Shown here piece after piece: positions 33,938 through 42,361 of a DNA stretch of 64,000 bases; the stretch's first letter is position 1, and every line of letters begins with the position of its first letter. The notes under the pieces are model-generated. The model did no database searches. It was not told where the DNA came from and saw only the letters and a program-made list of their open reading frames with translations. The translations under genes and the position numbers were made by a program. Source of the DNA: Psychromonas ossibalaenae ATCC BAA-1528 (lineage in GTDB: Bacteria > Pseudomonadota > Gammaproteobacteria > Enterobacterales > Psychromonadaceae); assembly GCF_000381745.1 (NCBI RefSeq), contig NZ_KB906976.1, positions 56,565 to 120,564 of the forward strand, given 5' to 3'.

Positions 33938-35194
33938 TTAGTTAACGATAATACCAAGCAGAATACCAACAACACCAAAATCTGCATCACTGAAAGTGGT
34001 ATTAGCAAATCCTAAGTCGCCTAATACTGGTAATAAGAATACCGGTAAGAAGGTGATCAGCAGGCCTTGAGCAAATGCACCAAGAATCGCACCGCGGCGT
34101 CCGCCTGTTGCATTACCGAATACACCGGCAGCAGCACCAACGAAGAAGTGCGGTACCACACCAGGAATAATCATAGTCAGATCCATCAGGTAAAGCAGGA
34201 ACATACCCACTAAACCAGCGGCAAAACTTGATAAGAAACCAACTAAAACAGCATTCGGTGCATAGGGAAATACAACCGGGCAGTCAAGCGCTGGAATCGC
34301 ATTCGGTACGATTTTGTCTGAAATACCTTTAAATGCAGGCACAATTTCAGAAATAACCATACGTACACCCTGCAGGATAATGTATACACCGGCTGCAAAA
34401 CTGATTGACTGCATTAATGCAAACATAAACCAGTGTTTACCACCGCTTACTTCGCGGACAAAATCGCCGCCGGCAAACAGACAGGTAATGACAAAGATAA
34501 TACCCATAGTGAAAGAGATTGCCACTGGTGTATCACGCAGGAACAATAAGCTCTTAGGTACATTCATCTCTTCCGTTGAATGCTCTTTATTACCAAATTT
34601 GCTGCCGATAAAACCAGCCAGCACATAAGATAATGTTGAGAAGTGTCCAATCGCCACATCATCCGAGCCGGTTACCTGTTTCATGTATTTATGTGCAATT
34701 GCAGGGAAAAATACCATTAGCGAGCCGACCAGCAGTGAACCAACCGCAATCAGCGCAATACCGGACATGCCGCTGGAAGCCAGGATAGCGGCAACCATCA
34801 TTGACATAAACAGAGTATGATGACCTGTTAAGAAAATGAATTTCCACGGCGTGAAACGTGCAATTAAGATATTGACCACCATGGCAAACAGCATGATCAT
34901 CGCCATCTCTTTACCAAATACTTCCTGGGCAATAGAAACGATTGCTTCGTTATTCGGCACGACACCGGTAATACCAAAAGCATGCTGGAAGATAGCAGCA
35001 AAATCACCTAATGAGCTGACCACCAGACCTGCACCCGCGCCTAGAATCACAAAACCCATGATAGTTTTTACAGTACCTTTAATACATTCTGTAACGGGTT
35101 TACTCTGTGCGATTAAACCAATCAATGCAATCAGACCAACCAGAACAGCCGGCTCGGACAACACGTCCGTCATTAAAAAGTTAAAAAATTCCAT
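33938..35194 (-). CDS. PTS ascorbate-type EIIC permease (UlaA/SgaT family)
   Basis: A 418-residue membrane protein with about eleven helices. LIALIGLIAQSKPVTECIKGTVKTIMGFVILGAGAGLVV at the N-terminus, LTGHHTLFMSMMVAA in the middle and NAIPALDCPVVFPYAPNAVLVGFLSSFAAGL near residue 300 are typical of UlaA/SgaT. It transports and phosphorylates its sugar with EIIB and EIIA of the same operon. The lack of ulaD-F ascorbate genes and the presence of transaldolase mean that the substrate need not be ascorbate. Confidence 0.88.
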   Translation of the reverse strand: MEFFNFLMTDVLSEPAVLVGLIALIGLIAQSKPVTECIKGTVKTIMGFVILGAGAGLVVSSLGDFAAIFQHAFGITGVVPNNEAIVSIAQEVFGKEMAMIMLFAMVVNILIARFTPWKFIFLTGHHTLFMSMMVAAILASSGMSGIALIAVGSLLVGSLMVFFPAIAHKYMKQVTGSDDVAIGHFSTLSYVLAGFIGSKFGNKEHSTEEMNVPKSLLFLRDTPVAISFTMGIIFVITCLFAGGDFVREVSGGKHWFMFALMQSISFAAGVYIILQGVRMVISEIVPAFKGISDKIVPNAIPALDCPVVFPYAPNAVLVGFLSSFAAGLVGMFLLYLMDLTMIIPGVVPHFFVGAAAGVFGNATGGRRGAILGAFAQGLLITFLPVFLLPVLGDLGFANTTFSDADFGVVGILLGIIVN

Positions 35195-35203
35195 GATGCT
35201 TTC

Positions 35204-35491
35204 CTATAGTGCGCCAAGTTTTGTCAGAGCAGCAGATAAACGCTCTTTCATAGCGACTTTATCAATCATATTATCAAGCGTCACAATCTCACCTACTACA
35301 CTCTGTGCAACCAGCTGTTCAGTGATATCTTTAGTACCGACAAAAATGTCGCAGTCAGTCCCTTTTGCAGAGCCTAAATCAACATGATCGACATTGGCGC
35401 TTACGCCCAAATCTTTAACAATTGTTTTAATGCTCATTTCCATCATTAGACTTGTACCAAGACCGTTTCCACATACAACCATAATTTTCAT
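35204..35491 (-). CDS. PTS EIIB component, lactose/cellobiose-like fold (UlaB-like)
   Basis: A 95-residue protein with the phosphocysteine loop MKIMVVCGNGLGTSLMMEM (Cys7) and the second strand DIFVGTKDITEQL. It accepts phosphate from EIIA and gives it to the sugar bound to EIIC. It lies nine bases upstream of the EIIC gene and 65 bp after EIIA. Confidence 0.9.
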   Translation of the reverse strand: MKIMVVCGNGLGTSLMMEMSIKTIVKDLGVSANVDHVDLGSAKGTDCDIFVGTKDITEQLVAQSVVGEIVTLDNMIDKVAMKERLSAALTKLGAL

Positions 35492-35556
35492 AATATTTAC
35501 CTTCTATTGTTTTTTACTGAGAGTTATTAAATAAGTGTGTTTCTAAAAGTTTTTAA

Positions 35557-36000
35557 TTAGTACTGTTCGACAATGCTGCGGATAGCAGCAACATCGGATG
35601 CATTACAAATTGCTTCGATATGTTCTTCATTCATAAACAGCTCCACCAGCTGCTGAATAGCTTCAACATGGCTTACACTGTCGGTGGCGGCTAATGTCAG
35701 CAGCAGTTTTACCGGATCATTTTCTTCATTATCAAAATTAACCCCCTGCTTAATCACGGTAAGGCTTAAAGACAGTCTGTTTACTCCGTCTTCCGGTCTT
35801 GCATGCGGCATCGCAATACCCGGGCCGACAACGTAATAAGGACCAATTTCCTGATGTGAACGGAAAATAGCGTCAACATAACTCGGTTCAATTGCGCCGT
35901 TATCAAGCAGCGCCTGACATGCAAATTCTATCGACTGCTGCCAGTTTTCAGCTGACTCATGAATACGGATAACATCTTCGGTAAGCATTTTTTTTAGCAT
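35557..36000 (-). CDS. PTS EIIA component, fructose/mannitol type (UlaC-like)
   Basis: I use the ATG at 36000 (MLKKMLTEDVIRIHES), giving 147 residues; the longer frame to 36117 would overlap the operators. The active-site histidine lies in GPGIAMPHARPEDGVNRL, and the segment VDAIFRSHQEIGPYYVV precedes it as in EIIA of the fructose/mannitol/Ntr superfamily. It carries phosphate from HPr to EIIB. It is the first gene of the operon EIIA-EIIB-EIIC-tal. Confidence 0.9.
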   Translation of the reverse strand: MLKKMLTEDVIRIHESAENWQQSIEFACQALLDNGAIEPSYVDAIFRSHQEIGPYYVVGPGIAMPHARPEDGVNRLSLSLTVIKQGVNFDNEENDPVKLLLTLAATDSVSHVEAIQQLVELFMNEEHIEAICNASDVAAIRSIVEQY

Positions 36001-36071
36001 GATTTTACTCTTTCTTATTAACTGTGCCTGTTTCTGATGACGCAACTTTAAACCTATTAAAGATTTTAGAA

Positions 36072-36087
36072 AGAGATCAGGATCACA
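36072..36087 (-). promoter_or_regulatory. CRP-like site in the PTS promoter region
   Basis: TGTGATCCTGATCTCT on the minus strand keeps the left half TGTGA exactly and three of five bases in the right half. It abuts the LacI-type operator. Confidence 0.35.
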
Positions 36088-36120
36088 TTTGGTAGCGCTA
36101 CCTGATAGCGCTACCAAATG
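36086..36120. promoter_or_regulatory. Double LacI-type operator
   Basis: The 35-bp segment has 15-bp perfect arms around CCTGA; it also contains two adjacent LacI-type core operators, GGTAGCGCTACC (36091-36102, perfect palindrome) and GATAGCGCTACC (36104-36115). It lies between the PTS operon and the divergent LacI-family gene, the natural binding place for that repressor. Confidence 0.8.
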
Positions 36121-36276
36121 TGTGAGTCAGCTATCATTTTTAATTAACGGCGTTGCAGATCACAGATAAAAAAAAGAGAATAAATAATGTTATGATTGAT
36201 AAGTTCATATTAAAAACAATAAAAAGTTCAAGCAGCAGGTGCGCTGCCGCTGTTAAAAACATATTCAGGATATTTG

Positions 36277-37302
36277 ATGGAAACACTTCGTAAACGCCGC
36301 GGTACCGGGCGTGTAACATTAGCAGATGTCGCTAAATCAGCCGGTGTAGGGGCCATGACGGTGTCCCGCGCATTAAGAACGCCGGAGCAGGTTTCCGACA
36401 AACTTAGAGATAAGATTCAGCAGGTTGTTGAAGAGCTGGGTTATATACCTAACCAGGCGGCCGGTGCATTAGCCTCCGGTAAAAGTGACTCGATTGCGCT
36501 GATCCTGCCCTCCTTTACCGATAAAATATGCTGCGATTTTATTCCATTTTTTCAGGAAATCCTCAATCAGGCTGGTTACCAGCTGATTATCGGCTACAGC
36601 AGTTATTCCATCACTCAGGAAGAGCAGCTGCTGTCGACTCTGTTAGCCAATAACCCGGCTGCCGTTGTGCTGTTCGGCAGTGAACATTCGGCACAGACAG
36701 TAAAACTGCTTAAAAATTCTCAAGCTGCAGTGCTGGAAATAGCTGAAATTAATGAGCTTTGCATCGATTTAAATGTCGGTACGGATCACTATCAAAGCAG
36801 TAAAGAGATGACCCGCTACCTGATTAAACAGGGTTTTCAGAAAATAGCTTTTGTTGGTGCACGCAGTGAACAAAGCATACTGCGTAAACAGCTGCGGGGC
36901 TGGCAGGCGGCTATGCTGGAGAACTATCTAGCACCGGATCATTTTTTAACTAGCAATGATGAGCCGAATATCGAATTAGGCAGTGAAGGTGTAGCAAAAT
37001 TACTGCTCCAACAACCCGACCTAGATGCATTTATCTTCAGCCATGAAGAAATAGCCATGGGCGCGTTGTTTGAATGCCAGCGCCGTGTATTACAAATCCC
37101 CAAAGATATAGCGCTGACCTGCCTGGACGGCTCAACATTTAGTGAAAAGTGTATCCCTCGCCTGACCAGCATTGAGATAAACTACGCTAAAATGGCCAAA
37201 AAAGCGGCCCGGCGGCTGCTGGAAAGATTAACCGGCGAGGATCAAGGTACCTCTAAACAGATTGATATCGGTTTTAAACTTTGTGAACGAGCCAGCAGCT
37301 GA
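36277..37302 (+). CDS. LacI-family transcriptional repressor of the PTS operon
   Basis: The ATG at 36277 follows AGGA at six bases; an in-frame TTG is directly upstream. The protein has 341 residues. The N-terminal helix-turn-helix VTLADVAKSAGVGAMTVSRALRTPEQVS and hinge LGYIPNQAAGALASGKSDSIALILPS are typical of LacI proteins, nearest to the gluconate (GntR/IdnR) branch. A periplasmic-binding-protein-like sensor domain follows. It very likely binds the double operator at 36086-36120 and regulates both itself and the divergent PTS-tal operon. The inducer is unknown. Confidence 0.9.
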   Translation: METLRKRRGTGRVTLADVAKSAGVGAMTVSRALRTPEQVSDKLRDKIQQVVEELGYIPNQAAGALASGKSDSIALILPSFTDKICCDFIPFFQEILNQAGYQLIIGYSSYSITQEEQLLSTLLANNPAAVVLFGSEHSAQTVKLLKNSQAAVLEIAEINELCIDLNVGTDHYQSSKEMTRYLIKQGFQKIAFVGARSEQSILRKQLRGWQAAMLENYLAPDHFLTSNDEPNIELGSEGVAKLLLQQPDLDAFIFSHEEIAMGALFECQRRVLQIPKDIALTCLDGSTFSEKCIPRLTSIEINYAKMAKKAARRLLERLTGEDQGTSKQIDIGFKLCERASS

Positions 37303-37413
37303 TTAGATATAGCGGCTTTAGATCAATAAAAAGCACAATAAAACTCCTTTCCACTGTGTACTTTATCCATTACCATGGCGCCTTTTTTTTGATCCAAAAA
37401 CCAGGCTGTCAAT

Positions 37414-38754
37414 TTGCAAACTTTACAACAACTAAAATCCGGGCTGTTAGGCCCGGTTAAAAAGTTAACCCTTAGCGAAAATTTAAACGAATTCCCGACC
37501 GAGATCTTTACTGTAGCGGACAGCTTAGAAGTACTGGATTTATCAAATAATCAGCTAAGCACTTTACCCGATGATTTTGACCGCCTAAAGCAGCTGAAAA
37601 TTCTGTTTGTATCTAATAATAATTTTGAACATTTACCCGCCGTACTGGCTAAATGCCCTAAATTAGAGATGCTCGGTTTTAAAGCCAATAAAATCCGCAC
37701 AGTGCCTGAGAATGCTTTGCCTGTTGATACCCGCTGGTTGATTCTCACCGATAATGAGATTGAAAAACTACCCGACTCCATGGGACAGTTATGGCGCTTA
37801 CAAAAACTGGCGTTAGCGGGCAATAAAATTACCGCCCTGCCGGACTCAATGCAGAATTGTAAAAATTTACAGTTAGCCCGTTTATCTGCTAATCAGCTAA
37901 CCTCTCTACCGGACTGGCTGCTGCAGCTGCCTAAACTTTCCTGGCTGGCATTTTCCGGCAACCCTTTGTGCACAGGCTTGAGTCAGGAAACAAAGGATAT
38001 GCATAAAGTTCAACTGGCAGATATCATACTGGCTGAGCAGCTCGGTGAAGGCGCATCCGGAGTTATATACCGCGGTCAATGGAACAACAGACCAGCAGTA
38101 CTCGCCGGCGGTGCATCTGATATTGCGCTTAAATTATTCAAAGGAGCCGTCACCAGTGACGGTTACCCTATTGATGAATTAAACTGTTGTTTAACAGCGG
38201 GCCAACACCCTAATCTTATTAAAGTTCTCGCACAGATTGCGCAGCAGGATCAACTTGGTTTAGTAATGGAACTTATTCCAAATACTTTTGGGAATTTAGG
38301 TTTACCGCCGTCATTAATTACCTGCACACGTGATACTTTTGCCGAAGGCACACAGTTTGATGCAGACGCTGTCGCCCGGGTGGCACTGCAAATGGCTGAT
38401 ACGCTAGAGCATTTACATGCTAAGGGTATTAGTCACGGTGATATCTATGCACACAACGTTATGGTTGATAGTAACTATTCACTACTGTTTGGTGATTTTG
38501 GTGCATCCTCTAATCTGGCCACACTGCCTGTTATCCATAAAGAGGCCATGGAAAGTATAGAAATACGGGCTTTCGGCTGCTTATTAGAAGATATGTTAAG
38601 CCAGTGCCAGCAGGATGATAATTGTGAATTAAGCACTCAGTTAACCACCCTGAAAGATGACTGCAAACACAGTGAACAGGCTTTCCGCCCTCGCTTTTTA
38701 GAAATAAAAGCGCAGCTGCTGCTTTTATCTGCAAAGGTTGAAGTGGTTATTTAA
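37414..38754 (+). CDS. Leucine-rich-repeat protein kinase
   Basis: A 446-residue protein from a TTG start (no ATG is available at the N-terminus). Residues about 15-190 hold seven or eight leucine-rich repeats of the LDLSNNQLSTLPDDF type. Residues about 205-440 form a Hanks-type kinase: glycine loop LGEGASGVIYRG (210-221), Lys240 in IALKLFK, catalytic loop HGDIYAHN (341-348, Asp343 and Asn348) and DFG (361-363). All core residues are present although HRD is HGD. No membrane helix is present, so it is cytoplasmic. No phosphatase or substrate gene is next to it. Confidence 0.86.
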   Translation: MQTLQQLKSGLLGPVKKLTLSENLNEFPTEIFTVADSLEVLDLSNNQLSTLPDDFDRLKQLKILFVSNNNFEHLPAVLAKCPKLEMLGFKANKIRTVPENALPVDTRWLILTDNEIEKLPDSMGQLWRLQKLALAGNKITALPDSMQNCKNLQLARLSANQLTSLPDWLLQLPKLSWLAFSGNPLCTGLSQETKDMHKVQLADIILAEQLGEGASGVIYRGQWNNRPAVLAGGASDIALKLFKGAVTSDGYPIDELNCCLTAGQHPNLIKVLAQIAQQDQLGLVMELIPNTFGNLGLPPSLITCTRDTFAEGTQFDADAVARVALQMADTLEHLHAKGISHGDIYAHNVMVDSNYSLLFGDFGASSNLATLPVIHKEAMESIEIRAFGCLLEDMLSQCQQDDNCELSTQLTTLKDDCKHSEQAFRPRFLEIKAQLLLLSAKVEVVI

Positions 38755-38757
38755 ATA

Positions 38758-38918
38758 ATACCAATTTCATTAATTAGATGATCTATTTAGGCGTAGGTAA
38801 AATGGATGAAAGCAAGGCGTTGATTGCAGTAACTAGTTACTCTAATTATAAAATCAAGAACGAAGCTAGCGTCCATTTTAACAAGCATAAATGAATAGAA
38901 AATTAGTGGATTTGGTAT
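38758..38918. repeat. MITE-like element, family B (161 bp)
   Basis: Ends ATACCAATTTCATTAATTA and TAGTGGATTTGGTAT form terminal inverted repeats, and the core is itself a nested palindrome (AAAATGGA...TCCATTTT, TTGATT...AATCAA). It begins right after the kinase stop codon. Confidence 0.72.
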
Positions 38919-38961
38919 GAATAATCCAGGCTCAACCCTGAGCCTGGATTTTAAAAGAAGT

Positions 38962-39600
38962 TTATCGAGCCGACGAATCGTAATCCTGTACTGCCAGCTG
39001 CAAACCCTCTATATCAGAACTGCATAAATACCCTTTCAACGCCTCAAATTTATCTTCCGGCCAGTTATAAACCTGTAATGCCAGCAGCGCATTTCGCACT
39101 GTGCCATCAAAACGATATTTAATGTGTTTCGCCGGGCTGCCCGCCACAATACTGTAGGGCTCCACATCTTTAGTAACCACACTGTTGGCGGCCACAACAG
39201 CCCCTTCACCAATTGTGACACCGGGCATAATCATAGCCCGCATGCCCAGCCAGCACCCGTCACCAAGAATAGTATCGCCCTTGCCCTGATAGGACTGTTC
39301 AATAAAGTCCATAAAAGGATACAAACAGAACCAGTCTGCTCTGTGGTTATGATTCCCGCCCATTAAAATCACTACTTCAGCGGCGATGCAGACGCAGTCA
39401 CCGATATGCAGCTGATCGATATGCCAGTTAGGCTCGCGGGTTTCCCCGGGGCGATCCCCACATAAATAACGTACAGCGGATTGTTCAAAACCGTTATCCC
39501 AGCAGTCGCTGTAGTAACTGCGGCTACCTTTAATATGGATGTTTTTATTAATAACAACTTGGTGCAGAAGCTGAAATTTTGACCAGTGTTTTTTTGTCAT
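38962..39600 (-). CDS. CatB-like hexapeptide-repeat O-acetyltransferase
   Basis: A 212-residue protein built of left-handed beta-helix hexapeptides (IGDCVCIAAEVVIL, LGDGCWLGMRAMIMPGVTIGEGAVVAANSVVTKDV). It has the loop MGGNHNHRADWFCLYPF with the catalytic-type histidine and the tail SIVAGSPAKHIKYRF, which defines the CatB/Vat xenobiotic acetyltransferase family. Chromosomal members acetylate unknown sugars or small molecules; resistance to chloramphenicol is possible but cannot be claimed. It stands alone. Confidence 0.85.
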   Translation of the reverse strand: MTKKHWSKFQLLHQVVINKNIHIKGSRSYYSDCWDNGFEQSAVRYLCGDRPGETREPNWHIDQLHIGDCVCIAAEVVILMGGNHNHRADWFCLYPFMDFIEQSYQGKGDTILGDGCWLGMRAMIMPGVTIGEGAVVAANSVVTKDVEPYSIVAGSPAKHIKYRFDGTVRNALLALQVYNWPEDKFEALKGYLCSSDIEGLQLAVQDYDSSAR

Positions 39601-39910
39601 GGCAATTTACTCTATATATTTGATGGTGCCGCGGAACGTTTGTCTGCGGCGATCTGTTCACGTTCAAAACAGATCACCTGCAGCGACTCGCGGCTGCTTT
39701 AATAGAGGGTTATTTTTTATCATATATATAAGTATGCCGTTACAAACTAATAAAACAGATCATAATTTACCCCTCTGTAATAAACAATTAACTTGTGAGC
39801 ATTATATTCGGATTTCCATTTTGGAAAAAAGCATTTTATTTATTTTCACTTTTGGAAAAAACTAATCAGCGTTAGATTAGAGTCCTTATTTATAAAGAGG
39901 ATATATACTC
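39601..39910 (+). other. Divergent promoter region of the CatB-like gene and yjjI
   Basis: AT-rich 310-bp gap. Apart from the direct repeats listed at 39819-39861 I see no gene; short frames here lack ribosome binding sites. Confidence 0.4.
39819..39861 (+). promoter_or_regulatory. 12-bp direct repeats upstream of yjjI
   Basis: TTTTGGAAAAAA occurs at 39819-39830 and at 39850-39861, 31 bp apart (three helical turns), 50 bp before the yjjI start. The spacing puts both on the same face of the helix, as expected for an operator pair. Confidence 0.5.
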
Positions 39911-41464
39911 GTGAGTCTACAACAGAAGATCCAGCAGATTATTACTGACCCTACACTGTCAGCCAAGCAAAAATCCAGTTATCTCGCTTTAGAGGCCGAC
40001 GCTAGTCTGCCCTACCTTCCTGTTTCTCAAGTAGTTCGCGAAGCAATGGACAGCGGCATACTATGCGATATGTTTGAGGGCAATGCGCCGTTCAAACCAC
40101 GTTATGTATTACCCGATTATGCTAAATTTTTAAAGCAGGGCTCAGAATATCTGGAGCTGCAGGCGGCAGAAAATCTAGATGAAGCACTTAATGCACTGAC
40201 CATTATTTATCATCATGTACCGTCGGTTACCAATATTCCGGTGTACTTAGGTCAGCTTGATCAAGTATTAATGCCTTATACGGCAGGGCTTGACGAAGAA
40301 ACTATCTACCAGAAAATCAAACTATTCTGGATCATGCTTGACCGTACCCTGCCCGATGCCTTTATGCATGTGAATATCGGTCCAACCGATAACATCATCT
40401 GCCGCACCATCTTACGAGTTGATGCCGAGCTTAAACAGGTCGCGCCTAATCTGACCTTTATGTACGATCCAGAAATCACACCGGAAGATCTGCTTCAGCA
40501 GGCGGCGGCAAACATCTGCGAATGCAGCAAACCGCATATTGCTAACTATCCAATGCATGCGCAAAGTTATGACCAACAAGGCTTCGGCATTGTCAGCTGC
40601 TATAATTCATTACCCTTAGCCGGGGGCGCAAATACCCTGGTGCGCCTTAATTTAAAAGAAACAGCTCTGCGCGCTGACAGCAGCGAAGATTTCTTCAGTC
40701 GCACTCTGCCGCATTACTGCAGTCTTATGTATGAGCTGATTGAAGCAAGATCGCAGTTTTTACATGAGCAGTCGCATTTTTTCGACAGCTTCCTGGTAAA
40801 AGAGGGACTAATTGAAGAATCGCGTTTTGCGCCTATGTTTGGTATTTACGGTATGGCGGAAGCAGTTAATATTTTACTCAATAAAACTGATTTAACCGAT
40901 ATTCCGTTAAATAACTCTAAAAGCCAGTACGGCCATTGTGAAGCGGCCAATTTATTAGGCCATCAGATATCTGAAGCTTTAGACCGCATCGTTAAATCTA
41001 CCGCAGTGACCTATGGTTACCACGGCCGAGCCCTGCTGCACTCACAAGGCGGCATCAGCCTTGATGAAGACGTAACTCCGGGCGTACGTATCCCTTACGG
41101 TACCGAACCGGATCCGGTTGCACATATCCAGGCACTGGCAAAACATCACCAGTATTATACCTCGGGAATCAGTGAAATTCTGACCATTGACGAAACCGTA
41201 AAATCCAACCCGCTGGCTATGTATCAGTTGTGTAAAGGGGCATTAAACTTAGGTTTCCGTGAGTTCAGCGCAAACGTTGCATCTAACGATTTAATTCGTG
41301 TCACAGGTTATATGATTAAACTCTCTGATATCGAACGCTTCAAAGAACAAGGCTCGCGGACTAATACTACCGGCTTAGGTGCAGAAGCGGCCGCTAATAC
41401 CAGCATTTTAAACAGAAAACCAAGGGTTGCGAGTCATGAACAGTCACCTCGCTACGTCCGATAA
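39911..41464 (+). CDS. yjjI: YjjI-family glycyl radical enzyme
   Basis: A 517-residue protein from a GTG start after AAAGAGG. It contains CSKPHIANYPMHAQSYDQQGFGIVSCYNSLPLAGG in the middle and VASNDLIRVTGYMIKLSD near the C-terminus; RVTGY carries the glycine that becomes the radical, although the motif is shorter than in pyruvate formate-lyase. YjjI proteins are a compact glycyl radical family whose reaction is not firmly established. The enzyme needs the activase YjjW, encoded three bases downstream. It would work only without oxygen. Confidence 0.93.
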   Translation: MSLQQKIQQIITDPTLSAKQKSSYLALEADASLPYLPVSQVVREAMDSGILCDMFEGNAPFKPRYVLPDYAKFLKQGSEYLELQAAENLDEALNALTIIYHHVPSVTNIPVYLGQLDQVLMPYTAGLDEETIYQKIKLFWIMLDRTLPDAFMHVNIGPTDNIICRTILRVDAELKQVAPNLTFMYDPEITPEDLLQQAAANICECSKPHIANYPMHAQSYDQQGFGIVSCYNSLPLAGGANTLVRLNLKETALRADSSEDFFSRTLPHYCSLMYELIEARSQFLHEQSHFFDSFLVKEGLIEESRFAPMFGIYGMAEAVNILLNKTDLTDIPLNNSKSQYGHCEAANLLGHQISEALDRIVKSTAVTYGYHGRALLHSQGGISLDEDVTPGVRIPYGTEPDPVAHIQALAKHHQYYTSGISEILTIDETVKSNPLAMYQLCKGALNLGFREFSANVASNDLIRVTGYMIKLSDIERFKEQGSRTNTTGLGAEAAANTSILNRKPRVASHEQSPRYVR

Positions 41465-41467
41465 AAA

Positions 41468-42361
41468 ATGCCAGACTCAAAAGCGTCTATCAGTAAAATT
41501 ATCAACTTTTCCTGTGTAGACGGGCCCGGCAGCAGACTGGTTATTTTTCTGCAGGGCTGCAATTATAACTGTCTGAACTGCCATAACCCGCAGACTATCG
41601 ACCTTTGTGATAACTGCGGGGACTGTATCAGCAGCTGTCCTGCCCAGGCCTTGTCCTGGGCAGACGACAGCGCCTCAAACAACAACATAGCAAATACAGT
41701 TGTGTGGGATGCTGATTTATGTACTCAGTGTGATACCTGTTTGCAAGTTTGTCCTAAACAGTCCACGCCTAAAACTTATCATTATTCTGTCGCCGAGATG
41801 CTCCAGCTTATTCGTAAAAACAGCTTATTTATCAACGGTATTACCGTAAGCGGCGGTGAAGCAACGCTGCAGCTTAATTTTATCAAATCCCTGTTTGAAG
41901 CGGTTAAAACAGCACCGGATCTGCAGCATTTAACCTGCATGGTCGACAGTAACGGCAGTTTAAGTGAGACCGGCTGGCAGAAGCTTATGCCCTTTATCGA
42001 CGGGGCTATGATTGATCTTAAAGCCTGGCAGCAGGCAACCCATTTATGGATAACCGGGCGAGATCACCATAGAGTTTTCCGTTCACTGGCACTGTTAGCC
42101 GCCGAGCATAAACTCTATGAAGTGCGTCTGCTCCACATCCCGGGTAAAACAGATTTTGAAGGTGAAATAGAGGCGCTGGCCGATTATCTGCAGCAGCTGC
42201 CGGCTGCCGTACGCATAAAGTTAAATGCTTTTCAAAACCACGGCGTAACCACTGAAGCTAAAAACTGGAACAGCTGCACTGAACAGGATATTAACCGGTT
42301 AGCCGCACAGCTGACAGATCGTGGTGTTAAATCTCTATTTTTACCTGCGGTTTATATCTGA
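41468..42361 (+). CDS. yjjW: YjjW-family glycyl radical enzyme activase (radical SAM)
   Basis: A 297-residue radical SAM protein. CNYNCLNCHNPQ gives the CxxxCxxC cluster that binds SAM, and two ferredoxin-type motifs follow (CDNCGDCISSCPAQ and CTQCDTCLQVCPK), as in other activases. VDGPGSRLVIFLQGCNYNC and ITVSGGEATLQ complete the family pattern. It installs the glycyl radical on YjjI. It starts three bases after the yjjI stop. Its stop codon abuts the convergent LysR gene with no spacer. Confidence 0.93.
   Translation: MPDSKASISKIINFSCVDGPGSRLVIFLQGCNYNCLNCHNPQTIDLCDNCGDCISSCPAQALSWADDSASNNNIANTVVWDADLCTQCDTCLQVCPKQSTPKTYHYSVAEMLQLIRKNSLFINGITVSGGEATLQLNFIKSLFEAVKTAPDLQHLTCMVDSNGSLSETGWQKLMPFIDGAMIDLKAWQQATHLWITGRDHHRVFRSLALLAAEHKLYEVRLLHIPGKTDFEGEIEALADYLQQLPAAVRIKLNAFQNHGVTTEAKNWNSCTEQDINRLAAQLTDRGVKSLFLPAVYI

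Noticed and set aside
33938..35491. Assignment of the PTS to ascorbate (ulaABC)
   Set aside because: The protein family fits but the ascorbate-6-phosphate catabolic genes are missing and transaldolase is present, so symbols were not assigned.
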